In this document: in pieces, positions 16,237 to 24,057 of the stretch
How the letters are laid out: each line of letters opens with the position of its first letter
Position numbering within the stretch: the stretch's first letter is position 1
Position numbers and translations under genes: made by a program
Assembly (NCBI GenBank): GCA_021772565.1
Contig: JAJFLR010000025.1
Span: 1 to 60,528, forward strand
Origin: Opitutales bacterium
GTDB lineage: Bacteria > Verrucomicrobiota > Verrucomicrobiia > Opitutales > JAJFLR01
Length of the DNA: 60,528 nt
Direction: 5' to 3'
Notes under the pieces: generated by a model
Told to the model about the DNA's origin: nothing
The model's input: the letters and a program-made list of their open reading frames with translations, nothing else
Database searches by the model: none

Positions 16237-17448
16237 TCAGTTTATAACCTGAATTTTCATCATTAGTTTTATTAAAGATATTATTGTTGTATTGTTATTT
16301 ACCGGAAACTCGTCGTTACCACCATAAACAACATATCTTTGTGTAGCTTTCACATCTTCACATGCTTTGTAAAACCCGCGCGGTATTTTTGGCGATGAGC
16401 CTGACTTTATTTCTATAGCCCATGTTTCTTCACTGGATATTTTTAGTACGAGATCAATTTCTGCTCCTGCTGCTGTGCGGTAAAAGTAAGTTCCGATACC
16501 ATTGGGAAGAATAGATAAAATATTTTCAATAACGAATCCTTCCCAACTTTTGCCATAAATCGGATTAGAAAGTAGTGCATCATAATCAGCAATCCCAAGG
16601 AGTCTATGAAGGATGCCGGTATCACGTATGTAAAAACGTGGTGATTTAACAAGCCGTTTTTTAACATTGGCGTGCCAAGGTTCAAGGCGGCGAACGAGAA
16701 GTATATCCACTAAAATATCCAGATAATTTCTAACGGTCTTGCCGTCAACTTCCAGGTTTCCTCCTAACGTGGAGTAATTAACGGTTTCGCCTTGTAGATG
16801 TGCAAGCATTGTCCATAGCCTTCTAAGCCTAGTCGCAGAAACTCTGAACCCAAACTGTGGAATATCTCGCTCAAGAAAGGTGCGGATTAAGTCTTCCAGC
16901 CATATCATACTAAATGCGTCAGTATCTGCAAGATAACTATCAGGGAAACCGCCGCGCAACCAAATCTTTTGAATATCCATATGGTTTTTAACAGGTACTT
17001 CCAATAAATTAAGTCCTGTCATTTCGATATAAGTAATGCGACCGGCCAGACTTTCAGAAGACTGCCTTAACAAGTCCATGGAAGCAGAACCCAATAACAG
17101 GAATTGCACGCCCTTACGACCTGCCTGCCTGTTATTATCAATTAAGCCTCGTAATACCATAAAAAGGTCAGGTGCCCGCTGGATTTCATCCAGTATAATA
17201 AGTTTATCACTGTGCTGGAGTAAAAATGATGTTGGATCGCTTAATTTTATTAAATCTGCAGGAGATTCGAGGTCTAAATAAATGGAGGAGATACTCTGTG
17301 CAAAGGTTTGTGCAAGGGTAGTTTTACCAACTTGTCGCGATCCTAAAAGAGCTACAGCAGGCACACGCTGTATGGTTTGGACAAGTTTATCTGCTATCCA
17401 CCTCATTATCATACCAAGCATTTTCGTAAGCATAATCCGATAATGCAA
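16237..17448 (-). CDS. AAA+ ATPase with DUF4143 C-terminal domain
   Basis: 403 residues. Walker A GSRQVGKTT (36-44) and Walker B LIILDEIQ (83-90) lie in an N-terminal P-loop domain that also has the RGLIDNNRQAG and LLLGSASMDLLRQSSESLAGR segments typical of this family. The second half (GGFPDSYLA onward, then YFYRTAAGAEIDLVLK...WAIEIKSG) is DUF4143, with a restriction-endonuclease-like D-x(n)-E-x-K core. These proteins are common in accessory regions; their role is uncertain. The start is probably M13 or M15 (about 17412/17406), since family members begin just before RWI. Repeat copy 3 lies upstream. Confidence 0.85.
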   Translation of the reverse strand: MHYRIMLTKMLGMIMRWIADKLVQTIQRVPAVALLGSRQVGKTTLAQTFAQSISSIYLDLESPADLIKLSDPTSFLLQHSDKLIILDEIQRAPDLFMVLRGLIDNNRQAGRKGVQFLLLGSASMDLLRQSSESLAGRITYIEMTGLNLLEVPVKNHMDIQKIWLRGGFPDSYLADTDAFSMIWLEDLIRTFLERDIPQFGFRVSATRLRRLWTMLAHLQGETVNYSTLGGNLEVDGKTVRNYLDILVDILLVRRLEPWHANVKKRLVKSPRFYIRDTGILHRLLGIADYDALLSNPIYGKSWEGFVIENILSILPNGIGTYFYRTAAGAEIDLVLKISSEETWAIEIKSGSSPKIPRGFYKACEDVKATQRYVVYGGNDEFPVNNNTTIISLIKLMMKIQVIN

Positions 17449-17497
17449 GGAAAATTAGTAAGCATTCACTGTAATATTCCTGAAAGCTTACCACTTT

Positions 17498-17595
17498 TTG
17501 TCATTGCGAGCTCCCGATTTTACATTGGGGGCGGGGCAATCTATCTCGATTCCACGGTCTGGATTGCCGCGTCGCTTCGCTCCTCGCAATGACAA
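17498..17595. repeat. TTGTCATTGCGAG palindromic repeat, copy 3
   Basis: Begins TTGTCATTGCGAGC and ends CTCGCAATGACAA, with GGGGCAATC and GGATTGCC inside. Only the core module is present. It lies in the 279-bp gap between the ATPase and the lipoprotein gene. Confidence 0.8.
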
Positions 17596-17727
17596 TTGTC
17601 TTGTATTTAGTGTAAGACTGGTAGCTTTCATCTTCCCGTGAACGTTTACGAAAATTAGTGTCAGCTTGGAAATATCCAGGACTAATTTTTTTTAACGAAA
17701 ATAAAAATTAGAAACAAATAATAAATG

Positions 17728-18195
17728 CTAACGTTTTAGTGAGGTTGCCAGTTTAATAAGTTCATCGCTATTTAATTCGGTGAAGGTAAATAGTCTGCCA
17801 TCATTAATCACTCGTTCCAAAATTCGTATTCCGGTTGGTTCGTCATCGATCATCAAAACTAATCTTTTCCCTCTGTTAGCAGCAGATAATTGATAAAGTT
17901 TACGAGCCCCTGTTGGATTTAATATAAAGATCAGGCAGAGTCCGAGGTCAACTTTTACCAGTGCAACTTTTTCAATATCGTTATCTGACAATACCGGTAT
18001 TGGGTTTATATTTAGTTTAACTTTACTTATTGGCATGGTAAGCGGTACGCTTTTTCTAAGCGGTAAATTTGAACTGGATTCGATGTGGAAATTAGTTTGA
18101 GGCACGTTATTTTTCTCAACTGTTTGACAACCGGCCTGGATCAAGAAAATAAACAGCAGGGTAGGGAGCAGAAGAAATTTTTTAATATTATTCAT
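17728..18195 (-). CDS. lipoprotein resembling the SecD P1-head domain
   Basis: 155 residues with a lipoprotein signal (LIQAGC, C23). The mature part has EKVALVKVDLGLCLIFILNP, GARKLYQLSAANRGKRLVLMIDDEPTGIRILERVINDGRLFTFTEL, a pattern close to the periplasmic P1-head region of SecD (hydrophobic strand, T/S-x-x-G-A, K-x-L-x-L-x-x-D). Stand-alone copies of this fold occur as lipoproteins in Verrucomicrobiota-type genomes; function unknown. It follows the 217-residue gene directly (its ATG abuts the previous stop), so they are co-transcribed. Confidence 0.6.
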   Translation of the reverse strand: MNNIKKFLLLPTLLFIFLIQAGCQTVEKNNVPQTNFHIESSSNLPLRKSVPLTMPISKVKLNINPIPVLSDNDIEKVALVKVDLGLCLIFILNPTGARKLYQLSAANRGKRLVLMIDDEPTGIRILERVINDGRLFTFTELNSDELIKLATSLKR

Positions 18196-18849
18196 TTAAT
18201 CTTCAAATGGGTCGCTCATAGCGGTTAAAAAATGGTAGCCGTCAGCACCGCATTTCTTATTCAGTTGATTGATTACTTTCCAGCAGAATATTTCACTATC
18301 ATTTGGGCCGGACATAAAGTACGGTTTTCCATCTTTGCCAAATTCAAATGAATGAGTGCAATTATTCACATCGATATCGCGAAAGATTTTTTTTGCAGAA
18401 TTATAATTTTTATCAGGAGAGAATCCTAAATTATTAGCATAATCCACAGCTTCTTCGACAATTTTTCTCGCACAGGCCGGATCGCCGGTTTTAAGATTTT
18501 CACTTCCAAAAGTTTTCATCAATCCAGAGATGTAATCTTCTTCTGTCAGAAGATAAATGAATGAATCTTTAATGCCCAAACAAAAAACATCAACTAAGAA
18601 TACACTCACCAAAACCTCATTAACAGGGGATTTTCGAGACACTATAATTTTACCCATGCCTAGATCCGGCGAAAATAAATTTTCCGGTATGAAACATTCA
18701 TGTATGGGTGATTGAAGTGCTTGCCGATGGAGTAAGTTTTCCGAATTTCCCATTTTATTTGCATGTTTTTTTTGTTTAGTTTTTCTTGCTTTATTTTTGG
18801 CTGATTTTTTAGCCTTCTTGTTTTGTAGTTTTTTACGGTCTATTCCCAT
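18196..18849 (-). CDS. conserved protein of unknown function with lysine-rich N-terminus
   Basis: 217 residues. The first ~32 residues are almost all Lys/Arg/Ala/Asn. The body contains PIHECFIPENLF, GMGKIIVSRKSPVNEVLVSVFLVDVFCLGIKDSF and a C-terminal EFGKDGKPYFMSGPNDS. I recognise the VFLVDV(F/Y)CLGVK pattern as a widespread uncharacterised family in bacteria, usually cytosolic and sometimes next to SEC-C-type proteins, but cannot name its function. It abuts the lipoprotein gene downstream. Confidence 0.6.
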   Translation of the reverse strand: MGIDRKKLQNKKAKKSAKNKARKTKQKKHANKMGNSENLLHRQALQSPIHECFIPENLFSPDLGMGKIIVSRKSPVNEVLVSVFLVDVFCLGIKDSFIYLLTEEDYISGLMKTFGSENLKTGDPACARKIVEEAVDYANNLGFSPDKNYNSAKKIFRDIDVNNCTHSFEFGKDGKPYFMSGPNDSEIFCWKVINQLNKKCGADGYHFLTAMSDPFED

Positions 18850-18916
18850 TTAATTTAATAGTTAAGGGTTATGAAATTTATAGAACTGCAAGATTTATAA
18901 TTCAATACAATTCGAG

Positions 18917-19825
18917 TCAGCTTAAATTTAAAGCTGCTGCAAAATCTGAAAAATAACGGTCTATAAATTTATTTAAATAAACATAATAAATATATCCGGC
19001 CAATGCCAACATCGGGCCAAACGGTATTTCAAGTTTCATTAAAGAACTTTCATTTTCAGTTTCTGATTTTGACTCTTCTGAAGATTTTCCGGTTAATCGT
19101 TGCGCCAAAAGTATTGGGATAAAAATTATTGTCCCAAGAACTGAACCTCCGAAGACTGCAATGATTGCTCCCTGCCAACCACAAAAAGCTCCGATCGCAC
19201 CCATTAATACAACATCGCCGTATCCCATGGCCTCCTGCTTAAAGACAATCTGCCCCAGCTCTCTTATCCAAACGACTAGACCGGATCCGATAAATGCGCC
19301 TATTATCGCAATTATAAGAGAGTGTATAGCGTTTAAAAGATAAATGCCTTCAGTAATCCCGTGAATAACGGGAAACATGAAAGATAAAAACAAACCGATC
19401 AACATACAACCTATTGAGAAACAATCCGGAATGTACATATGGTCTAAATCAATAAATGACATGCCGACCATAAATGCGACAAATACCATTCCGCAGATAG
19501 CCGGGATGGGTGGTAGTAGTATCCAGCAGATTAAAAATAATATTGCGGTTAGTAATTCAATTATTGGATAGCGTATGCTAAATTTTGCCCCACAACATTT
19601 GGCCTTACCTCCCAGTAAAATCCAACTTAAGATCGGAATGTTATTGTATGGCGCAATTGGTTTGCCACAGGAACAATGTGATCCTGGTTTTACAACTGAT
19701 TTATTTGCCGGAATTCGATAAATGCAAACGTTGAGAAAACTGCCTATACAGGCACCGATAACAAAAAAGAAGAACTGGAAAAACCAGGGAAAATTTTTAT
19801 CAAGTAACTCGAAATTTTCAATCAT
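18917..19825 (-). CDS. prepilin peptidase (type IV leader peptidase, A24)
   Basis: 302 residues with about seven or eight membrane helices. The N-terminal methylase-like domain has GSFLNVCIYRIP and two Cys clusters (CSCGKPI and KCCGAKF), then SIRYPIIELLTA. The two catalytic Asp of A24 peptidases are in GMSFIDLDHMYIPD and MGYGDVVLMGAIG. It cleaves and N-methylates type IV pilin or pseudopilin precursors at the inner membrane. It lies 29 bp after the LptE-like gene on the same strand. Confidence 0.92.
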   Translation of the reverse strand: MIENFELLDKNFPWFFQFFFFVIGACIGSFLNVCIYRIPANKSVVKPGSHCSCGKPIAPYNNIPILSWILLGGKAKCCGAKFSIRYPIIELLTAILFLICWILLPPIPAICGMVFVAFMVGMSFIDLDHMYIPDCFSIGCMLIGLFLSFMFPVIHGITEGIYLLNAIHSLIIAIIGAFIGSGLVVWIRELGQIVFKQEAMGYGDVVLMGAIGAFCGWQGAIIAVFGGSVLGTIIFIPILLAQRLTGKSSEESKSETENESSLMKLEIPFGPMLALAGYIYYVYLNKFIDRYFSDFAAALNLS

Positions 19826-19854
19826 ACTTTAAAATATTATTACAATTTACGTGC

Positions 19855-20400
19855 TTACCAGACACTCAGTACAGCATCTTTGATTTTACGAGCTAATGAT
19901 TGTGTCAGTATAGGGATCGTTTGGTATTCAGCTTGCTGCAATCCATTGTCAGTTGAGCTTTCTGAAAAAGCACTTTCGCCAACTATGAAACTGCGCTCAG
20001 AAAAAAAGTTTTCAGATGTTTTATTATTGGTCAAAGTCGCTGTTGCTTCCAAATTCAAATTAAACGATCGACCCAATATTGTATCAGTCTCTTGAGTTGA
20101 AGATAAATTTCTATCATAATTCACAATAACTACTTTTAAATGAGCATCAGATACACTTCTATCAACTATTTTAATTGTTCCATCTTTGATAAATGCTTCG
20201 ATAATATTTTGTGACAAGGATGCTTGAGACTGGGGAGCGTAAGATGTGTTGATCACCGGTTCGATTGATAGAGTTGAAAAGGGCAGATTTTCTGATTTGA
20301 CTAAACTGTAGTGAGAACAGCCCGATAAAATTATTATAAATAAGATGATGGCTGTGCAGTAACTTGTAGTAAGCTTAATCAATGGAATGGATGTAAACAT
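19855..20400 (-). CDS. LptE-like outer-membrane lipoprotein
   Basis: 181 residues with a lipobox (IILSGC, C28) and the mature start CSHYSL, followed by LSIEPVINTSYAPQSQASLSQNIIEAFIKDGTIKIVDRS and an alternating strand domain. Length, the 'ig + long helix' pattern and the tail ILTQSLARKIKDAVLSVW fit the LptE family, which plugs the LptD barrel in LPS export. An lptB gene lies 2.6 kb away at 22985, which fits but does not prove the role. Other small lipoproteins share this outline. Confidence 0.6.
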   Translation of the reverse strand: MFTSIPLIKLTTSYCTAIILFIIILSGCSHYSLVKSENLPFSTLSIEPVINTSYAPQSQASLSQNIIEAFIKDGTIKIVDRSVSDAHLKVVIVNYDRNLSSTQETDTILGRSFNLNLEATATLTNNKTSENFFSERSFIVGESAFSESSTDNGLQQAEYQTIPILTQSLARKIKDAVLSVW

Positions 20401-20525
20401 TATTTACTAAATTTAGTACCTAAATTCTAAAGTCCAGCCTAATTAACAAGGAATATAATAAAAGAATATTAAATATTGTATTAGATAAACTGAGAACCAG
20501 GATTTTAATGTCATTACTATTAGAT

Positions 20526-20627
20526 GTAGGGCCTCCGCGATTCGACTGAGCCCGCCGTAGTCTTGTCGGAGTGCCACAAGTTGCTTAGTCTTTATAAAAG
20601 GCTCTTCGCAAGCGAAGGCCCTACTTG
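20526..20627. repeat. palindromic repeat with GTAGGGCC ends
   Basis: Left end TGTAGGGCCTCCGCGATTCG, right end CTTCGCAAGCGAAGGCCCTAC; the ends are partly complementary. Related to the left module at 10532. It lies in the gap between the MauE and LptE-like genes. Confidence 0.6.
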
Positions 20628-20653
20628 TATAAGATGATTTATTTTGGTTCAGG

Positions 20654-21091
20654 CTACGCCGACTTAAGTTTTAATTCTTTTATTAACAGGCAAATAAATC
20701 CAAATAATAAACAAAAGTTAAATAATAGATGAAGCGGAAAAGATTTTATTACAAGCCATTCTCCAAAACATCCACAATCGATAGATAGTCCCTGCTGCCA
20801 AGCAAAGATCAATATACCAATAAAAATGATCATGAGGTCAGCTAATATAGACAATGCACCCAAATACAATTTTTTGATTACCAAAGAAATACCAGCTATA
20901 ACTTCTAACCAGGGGAGAAATATTGCAGTAAAATAAGCTAGCCGGTAGGGGACTAAATCAAACGCCTGGATATCAAATACAAATTTGCCAGGATTTATCA
21001 TTTTCAGAACACCTGATAAGATAAAAATTAAGCCTAAAACCAGCCTGATAAAAATTAAATGTTTGGCTTCTCTTTTTTCTTCTGTAGCCAT
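20654..21091 (-). CDS. MauE/DoxX-type membrane protein
   Basis: 145 residues with four membrane helices. RLVLGLIFILSGVLKMINPG and PWLEVIAGISLV are typical of MauE-like DoxX proteins, and the loop SIDCGCFGEW carries the conserved Cys pair. MauE-type proteins help disulfide or redox maturation in the periplasm. The start overlaps the end of the rhodanese gene by 37 bp, so translation is probably coupled. The whole operon is DUF1573, rhodanese, MauE. Confidence 0.8.
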   Translation of the reverse strand: MATEEKREAKHLIFIRLVLGLIFILSGVLKMINPGKFVFDIQAFDLVPYRLAYFTAIFLPWLEVIAGISLVIKKLYLGALSILADLMIIFIGILIFAWQQGLSIDCGCFGEWLVIKSFPLHLLFNFCLLFGFICLLIKELKLKSA

Positions 21092-21531
21092 TTATCCCAG
21101 CCTCCCTTTAGTGTATAGATATTATCAATCTGTAATTCGTTTCTCAATCTCTGTGCGACATTCTTACTGGCGTGACAACCGCCACTGTCGCAGTAGACGA
21201 CAATTTTTTTATCAGGATCAAAAATTTGCATAAAATCAAAAAGCAAATTATCCCAATCATCTTCATTTAAAAGTTTAGCATTTGTGATATGACCCTCATC
21301 AAATTTTTCGCGATTTCTTGCATCAACCCAAATAATTGAATCACTGTTTTTTAATGCTTCATTGATAGTAATTTCACCTTCCAAAACTTTTCCATCTTTA
21401 AATGATATCATGTCAGGATGAAATTTCCAGGATGCAATTGCGAAGATTGAGCTAATAATCAGGACTAGGATTATCTCTTTAAAAACGGTTATTATTTTCG
21501 TAGACAAAATGTTTTTATCTATTTGATTCAC
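21055..21531 (-). CDS. membrane-anchored rhodanese-like protein
   Basis: 158 residues: one N-terminal membrane helix (about 15-34), then a rhodanese fold. INEALKNSDSIIWVDARNREKFDEGHITNA is the conserved entry, VVYCDSGGCHASKNVAQRL holds the active-site Cys loop, and LKGGWDKWLQKKK ends the fold. It would transfer sulfane sulfur or handle thiol redox on the periplasmic side. The ATG overlaps the DUF1573 stop by 4 bp. Confidence 0.85.
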   Translation of the reverse strand: MNQIDKNILSTKIITVFKEIILVLIISSIFAIASWKFHPDMISFKDGKVLEGEITINEALKNSDSIIWVDARNREKFDEGHITNAKLLNEDDWDNLLFDFMQIFDPDKKIVVYCDSGGCHASKNVAQRLRNELQIDNIYTLKGGWDKWLQKKKEKPNI

Positions 21532-22187
21532 TGAATTCTTAGATAGGCAGTATACGGTTTTGGATTCTCTTTGGGATAATCAGTATGTATATTTATTATG
21601 CTTTGTTGTCGTTTTTCTGTTGAGAGTGGTGTGACAATAATATTATATTTACGCCCCTTTTCTATTTCTTCAATTTCAGTTTTAAAATTCTTAACACCAT
21701 TTTCTACACGCAGGACATGTATTGGGTCATCGATTAAAAATTCTATCGACATTTTTTTACTGACCGCTTCTTCAGATATTCTCCAAACCAATAAACGTGG
21801 TTGAACTTTAGCAATTTTGGGAATATCGACTTGGAGGGTGAGATTATACTTTGGTTTTTTTGGATCTGATGTTTGGACGTAAACATTTTTAGTTTGCAAA
21901 CCTTCTCTGTAGCCAATTTTTAGGGTTGCTGTAATTTCACCTGATTCTCCTGGAAAATACTCTTTTTTATCGAGTTTAGTTGTCGTGCACCCACAGCTCG
22001 CTTTGACTTTAATAATTGTGATCGGGTAATCACCGACATTTTTAAATTTAAAAAAACCGGATTTTTTTTCATCACCCACCTTCGCTTTTACATTTACCTT
22101 ATTATTCTCAAATTCCAATTGAGCGACCAGTTGGGAAGTTAATGTTAAAAATAAAACAGCTGATATTAAATATTTTAAATTTTTCAT
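21528..22187 (-). CDS. exported DUF1573 protein
   Basis: 219 residues with a signal peptide (cleavage near SQLVAQ). The DUF1573 domain carries FFKFKNVGDYPITIIKVKASCGCTTT and YFPGESGEITATL, an Ig/ASPM-like fold with a CGC motif. A second beta domain follows. First gene of the DUF1573-rhodanese-MauE operon, which together look like an extracytoplasmic sulfur or disulfide module; the partner substrate is unknown. Confidence 0.85.
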   Translation of the reverse strand: MKNLKYLISAVLFLTLTSQLVAQLEFENNKVNVKAKVGDEKKSGFFKFKNVGDYPITIIKVKASCGCTTTKLDKKEYFPGESGEITATLKIGYREGLQTKNVYVQTSDPKKPKYNLTLQVDIPKIAKVQPRLLVWRISEEAVSKKMSIEFLIDDPIHVLRVENGVKNFKTEIEEIEKGRKYNIIVTPLSTEKRQQSIINIHTDYPKENPKPYTAYLRIQ

Positions 22188-22342
22188 AAGAATGTATTAT
22201 TGCGTTATAGATAATGATTTTCAACAAATAATATTTTGATAAATGTAATGACAAGAGAATAAAACAAAGTTTCCAATAGGTTCAAAGAGTTATATTGGAA
22301 AAACATCTTGAATTTTAATCAACGAATCGTGATCTTGATTAG

Positions 22343-22930
22343 ATGAAAATTGTAATTTTGGGATCAGGTCGAGGAAGTAACGCTGAGGCGGTTTTGACTG
22401 AGTATACAAATGGCAATTTAGGGAATGCTCAACCTGTGGCTATTTTCTCCGATCAACAGCAAGCGTTAATTTTAAAACTGGGCGAAAAATTTGATATCCC
22501 AGCAGTTTACCTAAATCCTGGGAACTTCAAAACAAAACTATCTGAAGCTGCTGAAGAAAATTACATTGAAATAATTAGTGGATGTAAGCCCGATCTTATC
22601 GTTCTTGCAGGTTACATGCGGATGGTTCACCGAAAATTTTTAGATGCATTTCCTAATAAAATTATTAATCTTCACCCAAGTCTGCTGCCGAGCTTTAAAG
22701 GGCTTAACTCAATCAAACGAGCATTTGAATATGGAGTAAAATATACAGGCTGCACAGTTCATTATGTAAATGAGCAAATGGACGCCGGAAAAATTATTGA
22801 TCAAAAAATAGTGCCGATAGAAAGTGATGATACTTTGGAATCGCTGGAAGAAAAAATTCACAAAGCTGAACATCAGCTGTTGCCTGAAGTGATTAGACGG
22901 TTGAGTGGTGTATCAGCGGATAATCTTTAA
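22343..22930 (+). CDS. purN: phosphoribosylglycinamide formyltransferase
   Basis: 195 residues, the usual PurN length. GSGRGSNAEA near the N-terminus binds the phosphate of GAR, and INLHPSLLPSFKGL plus VHYVNEQMDAGKII contain the catalytic Asn, His and Asp of the formyl transfer site. It converts GAR and 10-formyl-THF to FGAR in purine synthesis. The gene is followed 54 bp later by lptB on the same strand, an unrelated function. Confidence 0.95.
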   Translation: MKIVILGSGRGSNAEAVLTEYTNGNLGNAQPVAIFSDQQQALILKLGEKFDIPAVYLNPGNFKTKLSEAAEENYIEIISGCKPDLIVLAGYMRMVHRKFLDAFPNKIINLHPSLLPSFKGLNSIKRAFEYGVKYTGCTVHYVNEQMDAGKIIDQKIVPIESDDTLESLEEKIHKAEHQLLPEVIRRLSGVSADNL

Positions 22931-22984
22931 TTGACTGTTTTACCAATAAGATATCTTTAATGAGCATCAAACTTAATTAATATT

Positions 22985-23728
22985 TTGGAATCGGAAAAAA
23001 ATAGTTCAGTATCAATCACAACCAAAGATCTGGTAAAAGAATTTGGCAAACGCAAGGTTGTCAATCAGGTCAACATCGAAGTGAATGCCGGTGAGATTGT
23101 TGGGTTACTTGGACCGAATGGAGCCGGAAAGACAACTACGTTTTATATCGTTGTCGGATTAATTCCTGGATCGTCCGGCAAAGTATTTTTGAATGATAAA
23201 GATATTACTAATTTACCGATGCATAAACGATCCAGACTTGGTATTGGTTATTTGCCCCAGGAACCATCAGTGTTTAGGAAATTAACTGTCGAAGATAATA
23301 TAAAGGCCGTCGCCGAAACTTTAAAAATACCTAAGGCTGAGCGGTTAAAAGTCATAGAAGAGCATTTGGATGAATTGGGATTGACACCGTTAGCAAAACA
23401 AAAAGCTTACACCCTTAGTGGTGGAGAGCGGCGGCGTTTGGAAATATCTCGATCGTTGGTTACATCACCGAAGTTTTTATTAATGGATGAACCGTTCAGC
23501 GGAGTCGATCCAATCAGCGTTAGTGAAATTCAGGAAATTGTTAGAAATCTAAAGAATAAAGGCATCGGTGTTTTAATCACGGATCACAACGTTAGAGAAA
23601 CATTGAGAATTGTTGATCGTGCATATTTACTGCATGAAGGTAAAGTTCTTTGCGAAGGTTCAAGTGAGAAATTAATTAACGATCCGCAAAGTCGCCAATA
23701 TTACCTGGGTGATGAATTTGAGTTGTAG
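22985..23728 (+). CDS. lptB: LPS export ABC transporter ATPase
   Basis: 247 residues from a TTG start. Walker A GPNGAGKTT, signature LSGGERRRLEISRSL, Walker B FLLMDEPFSGVDP, and the LptB-type sequences IGYLPQEPSVFRKLTVEDN and GIGVLITDHNVRETLRI identify it within the ABC superfamily. LptB powers the LptFG complex that moves lipopolysaccharide from the inner membrane to the Lpt bridge. No lptF/lptG/lptC gene is seen in the window. Confidence 0.95.
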   Translation: MESEKNSSVSITTKDLVKEFGKRKVVNQVNIEVNAGEIVGLLGPNGAGKTTTFYIVVGLIPGSSGKVFLNDKDITNLPMHKRSRLGIGYLPQEPSVFRKLTVEDNIKAVAETLKIPKAERLKVIEEHLDELGLTPLAKQKAYTLSGGERRRLEISRSLVTSPKFLLMDEPFSGVDPISVSEIQEIVRNLKNKGIGVLITDHNVRETLRIVDRAYLLHEGKVLCEGSSEKLINDPQSRQYYLGDEFEL

Positions 23729-24057
23729 ATTAAAACACTTGTAATGTATTGGATTTATAATCTTGTCGGATTAATTTTCTGGTTGTGAACTATGTTGATT
23801 ATGACGAAAAGTATATTTGGAACTCGACGCTACCTTCGCTCTTTTAGGGCTCTGTGTTTGAGATTATTCCAATCCGTGGGTTTACGACGCATATGCTTGT
23901 AACCCACGGCTAGTAGCCTGAACTCCTTTGGAGATTAGGGCAGATGCTATAATTTTAACTAGTACTAATATATTGTACAGCTGAAATTATTGTTCGGCCT
24001 ATTTACGAAAGTGATTGAAATAATAATGATACGTTACTACTCTAAGGGTTTAGATAT
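23729..24057. other. intergenic region with a palindromic repeat
   Basis: 329 bp without a gene. It holds a TAGGGCTCTG module near 23845 and a perfect 9-bp stem, CCGTGGGTT (23874-23882) with AACCCACGG (23901-23909), probably another dispersed repeat. The promoter of the FG-GAP gene must lie in the AT-rich right half; none is obvious. Confidence 0.55.
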
